Below, one piece after another: positions 1-8,347 of a stretch of 35,059 nucleotides of DNA. Source of the stretch: Legionella wadsworthii DSM 21896 = ATCC 33877 (GTDB lineage: Bacteria > Pseudomonadota > Gammaproteobacteria > Legionellales > Legionellaceae); the NCBI RefSeq assembly GCF_000701265.1, contig NZ_KL370758.1:9091-44149 (forward strand), given 5' to 3'. The translations under genes were made by a program, and so were the position numbers. Position 1 is the first letter of the stretch. Each line of letters opens with the position of its first letter. The notes beneath the pieces were generated by a model, which was given only the letters and a program-made list of their open reading frames with translations, did no database searches and was not told the DNA's origin.

Positions 1-72
1 GGAGTTCATCTTCATGTCGGAGTTCATCTTCATGTCGGAATCTATCTTCATGTTGGAATTCATCTTCATGTC
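1..72 (-). repeat. 18-bp tandem repeat encoding a Met-rich copper-binding tract
   Basis: Four consecutive 18-bp units (first unit GGAGTTCATCTTCATGTC on the plus strand) occupy 1-72 and continue to the window edge. The first two are identical and the others differ at a few positions. They lie in frame within the multicopper oxidase and encode six-residue units of the form D/N-M-K-M/I-N/D-S. The unit length, being a multiple of three, allows copy-number change without frameshift. The total copy number is unknown because the window cuts the array. Confidence 0.85.
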
Positions 73-1212
73 GGCGTTCTTTACTTTACTGGATGATTTC
101 ATCGCCATCGGTAATGAACCCTGATTCATTTTACCCATCATAAGAGACATCATTTCTCTGGTGACTGGCAAGGGTTCGGGGAATGGAGCAACCTGTTTGT
201 AATTCACCACTTGCTTTGGCTTTGTGATTAAAGCACCGTACGCGGCACCCACCGTATCTCTTGATTCAGCATAGATAATATAGGGTTCATTTTTTTGTAT
301 GTTCACCAAGACATCGTAGGTTTCCCCTGGCGCGATGGTAAAATCATTAATAGCATAAGGTTTTACATCATTGCCTTGTGCATGCACCATATGCATCATG
401 CTACCGGGTATTTTAACGCGAAAGATTGTATTACCACCTGCACCAATAAAACGTAATCGTACAACATCTCCTCTTTTAACCGGAGCAGTCCATGGACGTG
501 ATGTAGGACGTCCATTTAATAAGAATGCATCATAGGCTACGTCATTAAGGTCATAAATGCTCATGCGCATTTGTTGCATCATCTTATAGTCATCGAGCAA
601 TCTTTTACGCTCGGCAGCATCCGCTTTGCGATAATCATGAATAAATTTAACCAATGAAGGCTGTAACGGAAATCGAGGAGAATAGAAATCTCCTTCTTTT
701 TTGAGGTTCGCAAGGATTTGCTCGGGCTTAGTATTACTCCAGTCCGATAAAACAACCACATAATCTTTCGTGTAATGATATTTGGGAGGTTGAGGAGAGT
801 CAATGAGAAAAGCACCATACAATCCTTTCTGCTCTTGCAATCCTGCATGCGCATGATACCAATACGTTCCGGATTGCTCTAGCGTAAATTGGTAGCGAAA
901 TGAAACACCAGGTGGAATTTCTCGTTGAGTGACGCCTTCAACACCATCCATTTGCCAGGGAACGAGTATCCCATGCCAATGAATGGCTGTTCCTTTATCC
1001 AAATGATTAGAAACATTGATCGTCACCCGGTCGCCTTGTTTAAAATGTAACGTAGGTGCTGGAATTTGATTATTTACCGTAATTGCGCGAACCCATTTAC
1101 CCTTAAATTTAACGGTGTTATAGGATACAACCAAATCAACTGTATGTTGCGCCGCCCAAATTTGGCCTGATAACAAGAACAAAAATAATGTATAAAAAAA
1201 TCCCTTTTTCAT
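1..1212 (-). CDS. Multicopper oxidase, CopA/PcoA type (3' end outside window)
   Basis: The frame is open from an ATG at 1212 to the window edge (404 codons, C-terminus missing). Residues 1-20 form a signal peptide (MKKG, hydrophobic core, IWA-A cleavage site), so the product is periplasmic. The first cupredoxin domain carries HWHG (78-81) and the YWYHAHAG block (about 117-124), which are type 2/3 copper ligands of multicopper oxidases. The remaining ligand blocks, expected near the C-terminus, lie outside. Residues about 381-404 are a Met-rich repeat of the unit DMKMNS, typical of PcoA/CopA copper-binding linkers. The family oxidises Cu(I) to less toxic Cu(II). A broken second copy lies at 17578-18240. 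Its companions here are a DUF2231 membrane protein and, further away, the Cus/CopA copper system. Laccase-like activity on other substrates cannot be excluded. Confidence 0.9.
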   Translation of the reverse strand, partial: MKKGFFYTLFLFLLSGQIWAAQHTVDLVVSYNTVKFKGKWVRAITVNNQIPAPTLHFKQGDRVTINVSNHLDKGTAIHWHGILVPWQMDGVEGVTQREIPPGVSFRYQFTLEQSGTYWYHAHAGLQEQKGLYGAFLIDSPQPPKYHYTKDYVVVLSDWSNTKPEQILANLKKEGDFYSPRFPLQPSLVKFIHDYRKADAAERKRLLDDYKMMQQMRMSIYDLNDVAYDAFLLNGRPTSRPWTAPVKRGDVVRLRFIGAGGNTIFRVKIPGSMMHMVHAQGNDVKPYAINDFTIAPGETYDVLVNIQKNEPYIIYAESRDTVGAAYGALITKPKQVVNYKQVAPFPEPLPVTREMMSLMMGKMNQGSLPMAMKSSSKVKNADMKMNSNMKIDSDMKMNSDMKMNS

Positions 1213-1365
1213 TCAAATAATTCCTAGCTCGTGTTTTTCTAAAAGTAGTTTCCTGCTAAGCAGTATCAACCACGCAGGCAGCACCTATTAAATATCAAGA
1301 AAAGAAAGGTACAGCACCGATCATTTGATAGTGTACTTAAATTTTTTTGACAAAAATACCTCCTA

Positions 1366-1863
1366 TTATTTCTGATGGTGATGCCCTACCTCTTCTGCTT
1401 GAGGCAATGACATAACGCCCAAACCATAACGATAAACTAATTCCCCGCCACGCCAAGCTGTAGCTAAGACCATGCCTTGGATAATCAGTAGCACCAATAA
1501 GAAAAGAGCGCTCCAATTCTTGTGTTTGCGGTAACGAAGAAATGACCAAAGTGCGGTGAGCAAAATCAGGCTTGCCGTAGCAAGTGCCCAATTTCTGTGA
1601 TTCGTCATCGCCATATGAGACATGGCATCGTGCTTGACTGTGTTGTACGCATAAAGACCAGCAAGGACAGTTCCTATGGAAATTAAGGCTCCTATCCATA
1701 AACACCAACGGCTGGTGATTTCAAGCTCTTGTCCCAGGGTTGGGTATCTGACGTATGAAGCGATATAGGCCAATACATACAAACCAACTGATACACTAAT
1801 CAGTGCCACTGTAAAATGAACAAAAATAGGATGCCAATTGGGAATAATTTCATCATTTTTAAT
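1366..1863 (-). CDS. DUF2231 family membrane protein; 5' end uncertain (ATT start or frameshift)
   Basis: The clear part of the frame runs from a GTG at 1809 to the TAA at 1366 (147 aa) and has about four membrane helices and a His-rich C-terminal tail (GHHHQK). In frame just upstream lies PNWHPIFVHF, which matches the conserved N-terminal HPxxVHF motif of DUF2231 proteins, so translation must begin before 1809. The frame contains no ATG, GTG or TTG between the stop at about 1875 and this motif; an ATT at 1863-1861 preceded by GGAAGAG is the only plausible start. Alternatively, an ATG-ATG at 1856-1851 reads into the motif if one base is restored near 1840. The family is often found beside copper oxidases. 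Its role is not known; it may be involved in membrane redox or metal handling. Confidence 0.7.
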   Translation of the reverse strand: MKNDEIIPNWHPIFVHFTVALISVSVGLYVLAYIASYVRYPTLGQELEITSRWCLWIGALISIGTVLAGLYAYNTVKHDAMSHMAMTNHRNWALATASLILLTALWSFLRYRKHKNWSALFLLVLLIIQGMVLATAWRGGELVYRYGLGVMSLPQAEEVGHHHQK

Positions 1864-1925
1864 TCTCTTCCATTAGTAAAATGCCACTATCATAAGGTCT
1901 TTTCAAGACACTCCATTGATAAGCA

Positions 1926-2666
1926 CTACATGTACTGTCCCCCATTAATGTCTAAGTTCGCTCCGGTAATAAATCCTGATTGAGGTGCTGCGAGGAATGC
2001 AACTGCATCAGCGATTTCTTCAGGGTTTCCGAGTCGTCCTACAGGAATATTTGAAACGATGTTTTGCAACACTTCTTCTTTTAATGATGAAAGCATGGGT
2101 GTTTCAATGTATCCTGGAGAAATCGTATTGATGGTGATTCCTTTATTAGCTACTTCTAATGCCAAACTTTTAGTAAAACCATAAAGAGCAGCTTTGGTTG
2201 CTGCATAGTTGCATTGGCCAAATTGTCCTTTACGACCATTAATCGATGAAATGCTAATAATGCGGCCATACCCTTTATCTAACATGGCAGGCAATAGGTT
2301 GCGCGTTACGTTAAATACACTGGTTAAATTAGCATCGATTACGTGCTGCCATTGCTCTGGTGACATTTTTTTCAAACTCACATCCGCAGTGATTCCGGCA
2401 TTATTGACTAAGACATCGACTTGTCCATATTTTTCCAAAATAAGGTGAGTCATTTCTTCACAATCCGTAAACTTAGCAATGTCTGCATAGAGGATATCTA
2501 TATCAAAACCTGCTTTTCTTTGCTCTTCTTGCCAACGTTTTGCTTCATCATGATTTCCATTTTTGAAGTAACAGGCAACCACTTGATAATCAGCAGCCAA
2601 ACGCTGGCAAATGGCAGAACCTATTCCACCTGTTCCACCTGTGACGACAGCAATCCTTTGTTCCAT
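1926..2666 (-). CDS. phaB: Acetoacetyl-CoA reductase, PhaB-type short-chain dehydrogenase
   Basis: The product is 246 aa from the ATG at 2666. That start has GGAGG eight bases upstream and directly precedes the Rossmann beta-strand EQRIAVVTGG; in-frame ATGs further upstream lack this signal. Motifs in order: TGGTGGIG cofactor loop, NNAG, catalytic Ser in SISSING, and Tyr/Lys in NYAATK. The block GRKGQFGQCNY separates PhaB from generic FabG and is typical of NADPH-dependent reductases making (R)-3-hydroxybutyryl-CoA for polyhydroxybutyrate. The length equals that of characterised PhaB proteins. No other PHB gene is in the window, so the physiological link rests on the family. FabG-like 3-oxoacyl reductase is the alternative. 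Confidence 0.8.
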   Translation of the reverse strand: MEQRIAVVTGGTGGIGSAICQRLAADYQVVACYFKNGNHDEAKRWQEEQRKAGFDIDILYADIAKFTDCEEMTHLILEKYGQVDVLVNNAGITADVSLKKMSPEQWQHVIDANLTSVFNVTRNLLPAMLDKGYGRIISISSINGRKGQFGQCNYAATKAALYGFTKSLALEVANKGITINTISPGYIETPMLSSLKEEVLQNIVSNIPVGRLGNPEEIADAVAFLAAPQSGFITGANLDINGGQYM

Positions 2667-3151
2667 GAATAATGCCTCCATTTTTGATAAAAATTCCCTA
2701 TTTGAATTTAAAAAATCGTCTGAAGAAAAGTCCATTTAGAAGCTACTCATTGCAACTTAATCCATCACATCGCTTCGTATATTGAGGAGAATCGTTACTC
2801 TTGGATAGTTTTTTTGTTTTCACCTCAATTGATGGAATAAATTACTCTGTTTCTTTATCAATTTTTAGACTCAGCAACATTTCCTTATCTTGAAGTAAAC
2901 AAGCTGATTAATAAAATGATTTAAGATACTTAGGATAGCATACTCATTTTTACTAAATGAGTATAATAATTTATTCTGTTTATTTAATAAAAATACCTCT
3001 GGCTTACCCTAAAGCAAGCCAATCCTTGAGTCTGCGCCAATCTACTGCCACAACCAATTCAAAAGCAAACTGCAACGTTATATTAATTAATAATCAAAGG
3101 ATTGATAACCTGATCATACTCCCTACTGCACAAATAACTAACACATATTTT
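2667..3151. other. AT-rich intergenic stretch without a convincing gene
   Basis: This 485-bp gap separates phaB from the chemoreceptor gene, both on the minus strand. It must hold the phaB promoter and the receptor's 3' end, but I see no clear -35/-10 pair or terminator. A plus-strand frame at 2957-3184 has low-complexity composition, no ribosome-binding site and no family resemblance. On the minus strand around 3020-3085 a short frame reads FAFELVVAVDWRRLKDWL before a stop. It could be the tail of a lost gene, but I cannot identify it. Confidence 0.4.
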
Positions 3152-5011
3152 TTAAACTTTATAAATACTCACATCTTCTTTTAGGTGCTTAGCAATACCA
3201 TCCAAATTATGAATAAATGCCATCATCTCTTTTATTCCGTTGGAAAAAGTAGAGGTAGTGCGATTAATTTCATTCATACTCTCAACAATTTGCTCAATCC
3301 CAGTAGCTTCTTGACGAATGGCTATCTCAATGTGTTGACTTGAAATCGACGCTTCATTAATCATTTTACTGAGTGTTTGAATCACTTCACCTGCTTTCTC
3401 AATGAGCTTTGTTCCTGAATCAAGGGTCTTTGCCCCTTCTTTTGTAACTACGACCGCTTTTTCAGTGGTACGTCGAATGTCCTCAAGAATTTTTTGCACT
3501 TGTACCGTTGACTGTTCTGATTGCTCCGCAAGATTTCTTACTTCTGTTGCAACTGCAGCAAAACCTTTTCCAGCCTCCCCAGCTTTTGATGCTTCAATCG
3601 ATGCATTCAACGCCAACATTTTTGATTGCTGGGAAAGGGTATTTACTACTGAGGTAATGTCGCCGATTTGTTGTGTGTGATTACTTAAATCAAGAATGGT
3701 TTGTGCTATGAGCTTCATCTTTTCTTCTGAAGCTTTAATCCCTTGAATGCTTTGTTCTACGGACTCTGTGCCTAGTTTTCCTTGCTCGTAGGTATTTTTA
3801 GCAACTTCCCGCAGAGCTTGTGCTTTAGCCATGGTATGTTTTGAGCTCTTATCTATTTCTTCCAATGACGCACTGATTTCATTAATAGCCGATGCTTGAG
3901 CTGTAATCCCTTCTGCTTGTTCGTTTGCTGAAGTGAGTACCGTTCCAACCATAGTGACGATGTCATTGCTGACTTTCGTAATTTTTTTGGTGATTGATGC
4001 CAACCCATCGGTCATCGAATTTAAATCTTTACCCAGATCCTGCAATATGTCTTCCTGATCTATTTCAAGACGCGCTCTGAGATCGCCTGCAGCAACCTTG
4101 CTACTGTGTAATCTAAATTTTTTCGACGAACTGACTAATTTATCAAATAATTCTCGTGACTCTTCTTCTTTATTACGAAGAATTTCTTCGTTTTTCTTAA
4201 TCGCCTCTTGCATGGCTTTTAGTGATAAAAGCAATTTACCGAATTTATCTGCCGTTTTGATTTCAATCACTACATCGCGTGCTCCTGACGCAATTCGTTC
4301 GGCAATATTTCGTGCATAATCTACGGGGATTGATATGGCACGCTGAGTCATATAAGGTACAATAAGTGTTAGAATAATTGCTAAAATGAATAACCATAAA
4401 GCGGCTATTTTTAAGGAAATTAGGCTGTTATCTATTTTATTAACATGTGATTCAATTTCACTGGATAAATCACTGAATAAGCCACCTTCTCTTTTACCCG
4501 TTGCCTCCAAATAAGGACCATCAATGATATCTATCATTGATTTTTGAAAAGTTCTTGTTTTGTTTCGGCTATTTTCTACATTATCTAAGTTATTAGGATC
4601 CCTGGGTGCATTTATTATTAATGCTTGAGCTCGATATAAAGATCCATAAAGCTCTTGGAGCTTATCCCATTCGTGTCGTATTTTTTGATTCTCTAATACT
4701 CGCATTACCCGATCCCACTGACCTCTAACACTATTGATTTCATGCCATATATTGGCAAAATAAATCTTATCCTTTGGATCTCCAGTCATTGCCCAATGCT
4801 CCAAAATATCTTGAGCTTGATAAATTTGGCTATCAAGAATTGGGGGTAGATTTTCATTTTGAATTTTATAACTCAGATTGACTATGCAATTTATTTTTGG
4901 CAACAAAAGCATAATCAATAGCAACAAAGGTAAACTAAGGGTCATAAATCCAAGAAATAAGCGAGTTCGTATTGTGATCCCAAAACCTTGTTGATTTGTA
5001 TTGGCTTTCAT
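3152..5011 (-). CDS. Methyl-accepting chemotaxis protein (transmembrane chemoreceptor)
   Basis: 619 aa from the ATG at 5011, chosen because GAGGAGGG sits just upstream; an earlier in-frame ATG at 5035 has no such signal. Layout: transmembrane helix 1 at about 20-40, periplasmic sensor of about 150 residues, helix 2 at about 205-225, a HAMP region, a linker with further HAMP-like helices, and a long C-terminal coiled coil. The signalling tip is recognisable (MLALNASIEASKAGEAGKGF followed by VATEVRNLAEQ). Receptors of this kind control a CheA kinase through CheW. No cheA, cheW, cheR or cheB is in the window; the only nearby two-component gene is the receiver protein at 5507-5878. The sensed ligand is unknown; copper is only a guess from context. 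Confidence 0.9.
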   Translation of the reverse strand: MKANTNQQGFGITIRTRLFLGFMTLSLPLLLLIMLLLPKINCIVNLSYKIQNENLPPILDSQIYQAQDILEHWAMTGDPKDKIYFANIWHEINSVRGQWDRVMRVLENQKIRHEWDKLQELYGSLYRAQALIINAPRDPNNLDNVENSRNKTRTFQKSMIDIIDGPYLEATGKREGGLFSDLSSEIESHVNKIDNSLISLKIAALWLFILAIILTLIVPYMTQRAISIPVDYARNIAERIASGARDVVIEIKTADKFGKLLLSLKAMQEAIKKNEEILRNKEEESRELFDKLVSSSKKFRLHSSKVAAGDLRARLEIDQEDILQDLGKDLNSMTDGLASITKKITKVSNDIVTMVGTVLTSANEQAEGITAQASAINEISASLEEIDKSSKHTMAKAQALREVAKNTYEQGKLGTESVEQSIQGIKASEEKMKLIAQTILDLSNHTQQIGDITSVVNTLSQQSKMLALNASIEASKAGEAGKGFAAVATEVRNLAEQSEQSTVQVQKILEDIRRTTEKAVVVTKEGAKTLDSGTKLIEKAGEVIQTLSKMINEASISSQHIEIAIRQEATGIEQIVESMNEINRTTSTFSNGIKEMMAFIHNLDGIAKHLKEDVSIYKV

Positions 5012-5122
5012 GAATCCCTCCTCTTTAGTGCACATTATTTGTCCTGCTAATACACATAGTGCAAATTTTTTTATGGAATAACTATTCTAAAAAGCATCTT
5101 CATGCGGTTTTCTTCAATTAAG

Positions 5123-5233
5123 TCAAATGCATATAGAACGCAACACCATGTAAAAAATCGCCGACAAAGCAAAGAAAACAATTAATGCAATAATAAAGGA
5201 TAACGTCTTCTTCTTTTTTCGAAAGTAAATCAT
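5123..5233 (-). CDS. Possible tiny membrane peptide (36 aa)
   Basis: From an ATG at 5233 the frame gives MIYFRKKKK, then a hydrophobic helix (TLSFIIALIVFFALSAIF), ending at 5123. The ribosome-binding site is weak. A longer version could begin at an upstream TTG. The best support is its resemblance to the peptide encoded at 16841-16936, which shares the KKKTLS-(F/W)-IIALI core. An overlapping frame starting at 5276 (52 aa) has no such support. The function is unknown; one basic N-terminus plus one helix implies an inner-membrane peptide with a cytosolic basic end. Confidence 0.4.
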   Translation of the reverse strand: MIYFRKKKKTLSFIIALIVFFALSAIFYMVLRSICI

Positions 5234-5322
5234 CAAACCCAACAAGAAACCAATCAACAAACAAAGAACTGCTCATCTCGTTAAATTAATTAACATTTCT
5301 TATCCTTAACGTGTTTGATTAT

Positions 5323-5487
5323 TTATTCTGATGGCTGATGATTATGGCCACCATCACCTCCAAAACCACCGTCATATCCTCTTTCTGGATGATTTTCTGT
5401 GGAAGTTGATTGGGTCGAAGCACAGGACATTAATCCCAGTCCTAAACAACAGATGCTTATTAAAAAGAATAATCTTAAATTGCTCAT
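5323..5487 (-). CDS. Small lipoprotein (54 aa)
   Basis: The ATG at 5487 is followed by a lipoprotein signal peptide (residues 1-21, ending GLMS-C22, a lipobox). The short mature part is rich in Gly, Asp and His (GYDGGFGGDGGHNHQ, residues 38-51). GAGGGAGAAAACG lies just upstream and supplies the ribosome-binding site. The His/Asp-rich tail could bind metal, which would fit the surroundings, but this is inference. The gene lies directly downstream of the response regulator at 5507-5878 (19-bp gap) and may be co-transcribed. The same junction exists as a decayed copy at 18281-18408. No family is recognised. Confidence 0.7.
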   Translation of the reverse strand: MSNLRLFFLISICCLGLGLMSCASTQSTSTENHPERGYDGGFGGDGGHNHQPSE

Positions 5488-5553
5488 CGTTTTCTCCCTC
5501 TTCGCTTTATTTTAATTTTTTTAATAATTCCATTAGTTTTAACGCATCATTTT
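5417..5553. repeat. Dispersed repeat, copy 1 (lipoprotein/regulator junction)
   Basis: This segment covers the 5' part of the small lipoprotein gene and the 3' end of the response regulator gene. It aligns over about 130 bp with 18281-18408 in the same plus-strand orientation, with scattered substitutions and a few small gaps. Examples of shared words are GAAGCACAGGA and TAATTCCATTA. The coding frames are intact here and broken in the other copy. Confidence 0.75.
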
Positions 5554-5878
5554 GGGTAATTGGTTTTACTGCATACGTTTCAGAGCCTTGTTTTATTTTA
5601 TCCACGCAAAGCTCCTTAGAGAGGATGACTATAGGAGTTGATTTATTAAGCTCTGAGTCATTTTGGATCCGCAGAATAAGTTCACGATAATTAAACCCGT
5701 CAGCCAAATTTCTATCAATTAAAATAAAATCATAACGTCTCATTACTGCTAATTCTAATCCGGAATGAGCATCCCACGCCATATCGACCCTGTGGTTTAA
5801 TTGCTGCAGTTGAGCACGAATAAGAATACGCTCCCCTAATGAGTCATCCACGATGAGTAACAATAAAGAATGAGCCAT
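5507..5878 (-). CDS. Stand-alone response regulator receiver protein
   Basis: 123 aa, a single receiver domain with no output domain. Visible active-site residues are the acidic pair D11-D12, the phospho-acceptor D55 (FILIDRNLAD), S87 in the Thr/Ser position (VILSKE) and K105 (YAVKPI), so it should be phosphorylatable. Single-domain regulators act like CheY or Spo0F, through protein contact or phosphotransfer. It lies between the ZntA operon end (5924) and the small lipoprotein on the same strand, with the chemoreceptor gene beyond. A CheY-like partner for that receptor is possible, but no kinase is nearby. Confidence 0.85.
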   Translation of the reverse strand: MAHSLLLLIVDDSLGERILIRAQLQQLNHRVDMAWDAHSGLELAVMRRYDFILIDRNLADGFNYRELILRIQNDSELNKSTPIVILSKELCVDKIKQGSETYAVKPITQNDALKLMELLKKLK

Positions 5879-5923
5879 GTTTAACCTTATTCTATAAAAT
5901 CAAATCACTATGTCCATCAAGCC

Positions 5924-8077
5924 TTAGTCCTCTTGAATCTCAGAATGACCTTTATGAGAGTTCAACAGGCGCAATCCATTAGCCACCACCATTAAACTGG
6001 CACCCATATCAGCAAAAACGGCCATCCAAAGAGTTGCGACTCCTGCAAGCGCTAAAATAAAAAATACGCCTTTAATGGCAATGGATAAGCTGATATTTTG
6101 ACGAAGAACTCGGGCGGTATTGCGGCTTAACTCTATGTATAGAGGAAGCATGGCTAAATTGTCATTCATTAATGCCACATCGGCTGTTTCTAAAGCAGTA
6201 TCGGTTCCCTTACCCATAGCAAAGCTAATACTTGCTTTCGCTAATGCAGGAGCATCATTAATGCCGTCCCCGACCATCCCCACATTTTTGTATTGCTCCA
6301 ATAAGTGATTAATGGCTTGTAATTTATCAGTGGGCAACACATTGGCTTTCACCTCATCAATACCCACCTGTTTGGCAATCGCTTGAGCAGTTACTGCATT
6401 ATCACCAGTTAGCATTGCCGTTTTTATGCCTTGCTCATGGAGTTTTGCGATAGCCCATTGACTCGTCTTACGAAGCGTATCGGCTACTGCAAAAAGGGCA
6501 AGCACTGTCGTGTTGTTGCTTAAAATAACCGTAGTTTTTCCCTCTTCTTCCAATTGTTTAAGAATTTGTTCTATCTCAGGCGAACAGACTCGATTGTCTT
6601 CGGCGAGTTGGTGGTTGCCCACAAAATACAGTTTTTGTTGCACTAAGCCTTTTACACCGCGCCCAGGCAGTGCTGAGAATTGTTCCACCTCCAACAGTGG
6701 AGTATTGGGTTGTTCTTGTTGCCAATACGATACCAAAGCATGGGCCACAGGATGTTCCGAGTGACTATCAAGGCTTGCAGCCAATAAGAGTAACTCCTCT
6801 CTTGTTTTACTCTTATCATAAATAATAAAATCAGTGACTACAGGTTTGCCTTCGGTTAAGGTACCGGTTTTATCCAATGCAATTAATTTTAAGCGATATC
6901 CCGTCTCTAAATAGCTTCCCCCCTTAATCAAAAGCCCGTGTTTCGCAGCAGAAGCTAATCCACTTACCACCGTGACAGGAGTGGAAATAACCAAAGCACA
7001 GGGACAAGCAATCACCAACAAAGTGAGCGCCTTATAGAGCCAATCATAAAATGGATAACCCAATGCCAAAGGAGGAATCAGCGCAATAAGAACTGCGATG
7101 AGGACCATAATCGGCGTATAATAGCGTGCAAATTGGTCAACAAAACGTTGTGTTGGGGCTCGTTCTGCTTGCGCTTGTTCAATGGCCTTTCCGATTTTAG
7201 CAAGCAGTGTATCTCCAGATGCTTTAGTGACTTTAACCTCAAGCACACCATGCTCATTTAAAGTACCCGCAAACACAGCATCATCAATCTGTTTCGTCAC
7301 TGGCATGGACTCACCCGTAATGGGGGCTTGATTCACGGTACTTTGTCCTGACACCACCATCCCATCCAGCGGTATACGCTCACCAGGCTTTACTTTAAAA
7401 ACAGCTCCTGGTTGCACTTTCTCTATAGGTAGAGAAAGCCATTGCCCATTGTCCTGTTTTATGAGGGCAACCTCTGGGGCAATTTGCATCAAACTGCGAA
7501 TAGCAAGCCGTGCTTTGTCTAAAGAATAGCGCTCAATACGCTCCGCCAGCGCAAACAATACAGTGACCATGGCAGCCTCTGGCCAGGCACCAATGAACAT
7601 CGCACCGACTATAGCAATCAACATTAAGCTGTTGATATTCATCGCCTTGGTACGTAGTGCCAACCACCCCTTTTTAAAAGTAGGAGGCCCACTTAATGCA
7701 ATGGCCAGTAAGGCAGGAATAATAGTCCAGCTTGAGCGTTCCGAATCCAAATAATAGGAGGCCACTTCAGAAAAAAGCGCCAAAATGCCGGCTAATAAAA
7801 TGATTTTCCAGGAAACATCAGAAACAGGTAGCTCTCCTTCTTTGGTTAAATGAGCACTACCTTTGGTACGTACACTCATCCCTAAGGATTCAATGTGCTG
7901 CTGCAACGAATCAATAGCAGAAAGCCGATGATGTATGGTGACTTCTTCTGCTATAAAATTAAATTCCAAATGTTCAATTTCCGGTATGTCTTTTAATTGT
8001 TTTCTTATAAGCTGCTCTTCTGCTGGACAATCAAGACCAGCCACGAAAAAGGTGGTTGCTGTTAATGGCGTTGTCAT
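5924..8077 (-). CDS. zntA: Zn2+/Cd2+/Pb2+-exporting P1B-type ATPase (ZntA/CadA-like)
   Basis: 717 aa from the ATG at 8077, which overlaps the preceding stop codon as ATGA; an in-frame ATG at 8101 would overlap that gene by 28 bp. N-terminal metal-binding domain with GLDCPAEE (C17), then membrane helices, the TGES actuator loop, CPC in the transport helix (about 358-360), the phosphorylation motif DKTGTLT (about D402), SEHP, TGDN and GDGIND. The terminal helices carry IKGVFF and ADMGASLMVVANGLRL, the Lys/Asp-Gly signature of Zn/Cd/Pb transporters rather than Cu pumps. It exports divalent metal from cytosol to periplasm. It is the third gene of an operon behind an SmtB-type repressor and a zinc-ribbon protein, so zinc or cadmium induction is expected. 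Confidence 0.92.
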   Translation of the reverse strand: MTTPLTATTFFVAGLDCPAEEQLIRKQLKDIPEIEHLEFNFIAEEVTIHHRLSAIDSLQQHIESLGMSVRTKGSAHLTKEGELPVSDVSWKIILLAGILALFSEVASYYLDSERSSWTIIPALLAIALSGPPTFKKGWLALRTKAMNINSLMLIAIVGAMFIGAWPEAAMVTVLFALAERIERYSLDKARLAIRSLMQIAPEVALIKQDNGQWLSLPIEKVQPGAVFKVKPGERIPLDGMVVSGQSTVNQAPITGESMPVTKQIDDAVFAGTLNEHGVLEVKVTKASGDTLLAKIGKAIEQAQAERAPTQRFVDQFARYYTPIMVLIAVLIALIPPLALGYPFYDWLYKALTLLVIACPCALVISTPVTVVSGLASAAKHGLLIKGGSYLETGYRLKLIALDKTGTLTEGKPVVTDFIIYDKSKTREELLLLAASLDSHSEHPVAHALVSYWQQEQPNTPLLEVEQFSALPGRGVKGLVQQKLYFVGNHQLAEDNRVCSPEIEQILKQLEEEGKTTVILSNNTTVLALFAVADTLRKTSQWAIAKLHEQGIKTAMLTGDNAVTAQAIAKQVGIDEVKANVLPTDKLQAINHLLEQYKNVGMVGDGINDAPALAKASISFAMGKGTDTALETADVALMNDNLAMLPLYIELSRNTARVLRQNISLSIAIKGVFFILALAGVATLWMAVFADMGASLMVVANGLRLLNSHKGHSEIQED

Positions 8078-8346
8078 AGTAATTTCCCACATTGTCCACA
8101 AAATTTAGCGCCCGCTGCAACTAGAGCACCACAGGCACATAGGATATTTTGTATTCCCTGGCCGCACTGGCCGCAAAAACGAGCTCCTGGGGCATTATAG
8201 TTTTGGCATTGGGGACAACGAATTCTTTGAGCCTCATTATTGGGTGAATTAATCGTATCATGTTTCTTTTGGCCACGATGCGAGTTGCCATAACCACCAT
8301 GGTGACCATTGAGAACATTTCCAAAAATTCGTTTTAAAAAGCTCAT
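8074..8346 (-). CDS. Double zinc-ribbon small protein
   Basis: 90 aa from the ATG at 8346, with GGAG seven bases upstream; the start falls 1 bp after the repressor's stop codon. The N-terminus is basic and His-rich (GHHGGYG, 15-20). Two zinc ribbons follow: C44-x2-C47 with C58-x2-C61, and C70-x-C72 with C83-x2-C86; the second ribbon's first knuckle is CxC rather than CxxC. Its stop overlaps the ATPase start (ATGA), so translation is coupled. The position between the sensor and the pump suggests a zinc-binding accessory such as a buffer or chaperone, but the fold is generic and the function is not established. Confidence 0.8.
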   Translation of the reverse strand: MSFLKRIFGNVLNGHHGGYGNSHRGQKKHDTINSPNNEAQRIRCPQCQNYNAPGARFCGQCGQGIQNILCACGALVAAGAKFCGQCGKLL

Positions 8347-8347
8347 G

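Noticed and set aside
2957..3184. Plus-strand frame of 75 codons between phaB and the chemoreceptor
   Set aside because: It has no ribosome-binding site, a low-complexity Ile/Asn-rich product and no family resemblance; it overlaps the chemoreceptor's 3' end.
5118..5276. 52-aa minus-strand frame starting MSSSLFVDW
   Set aside because: It overlaps the tiny membrane peptide in another frame; that frame, not this one, matches the peptide at 16841-16936.
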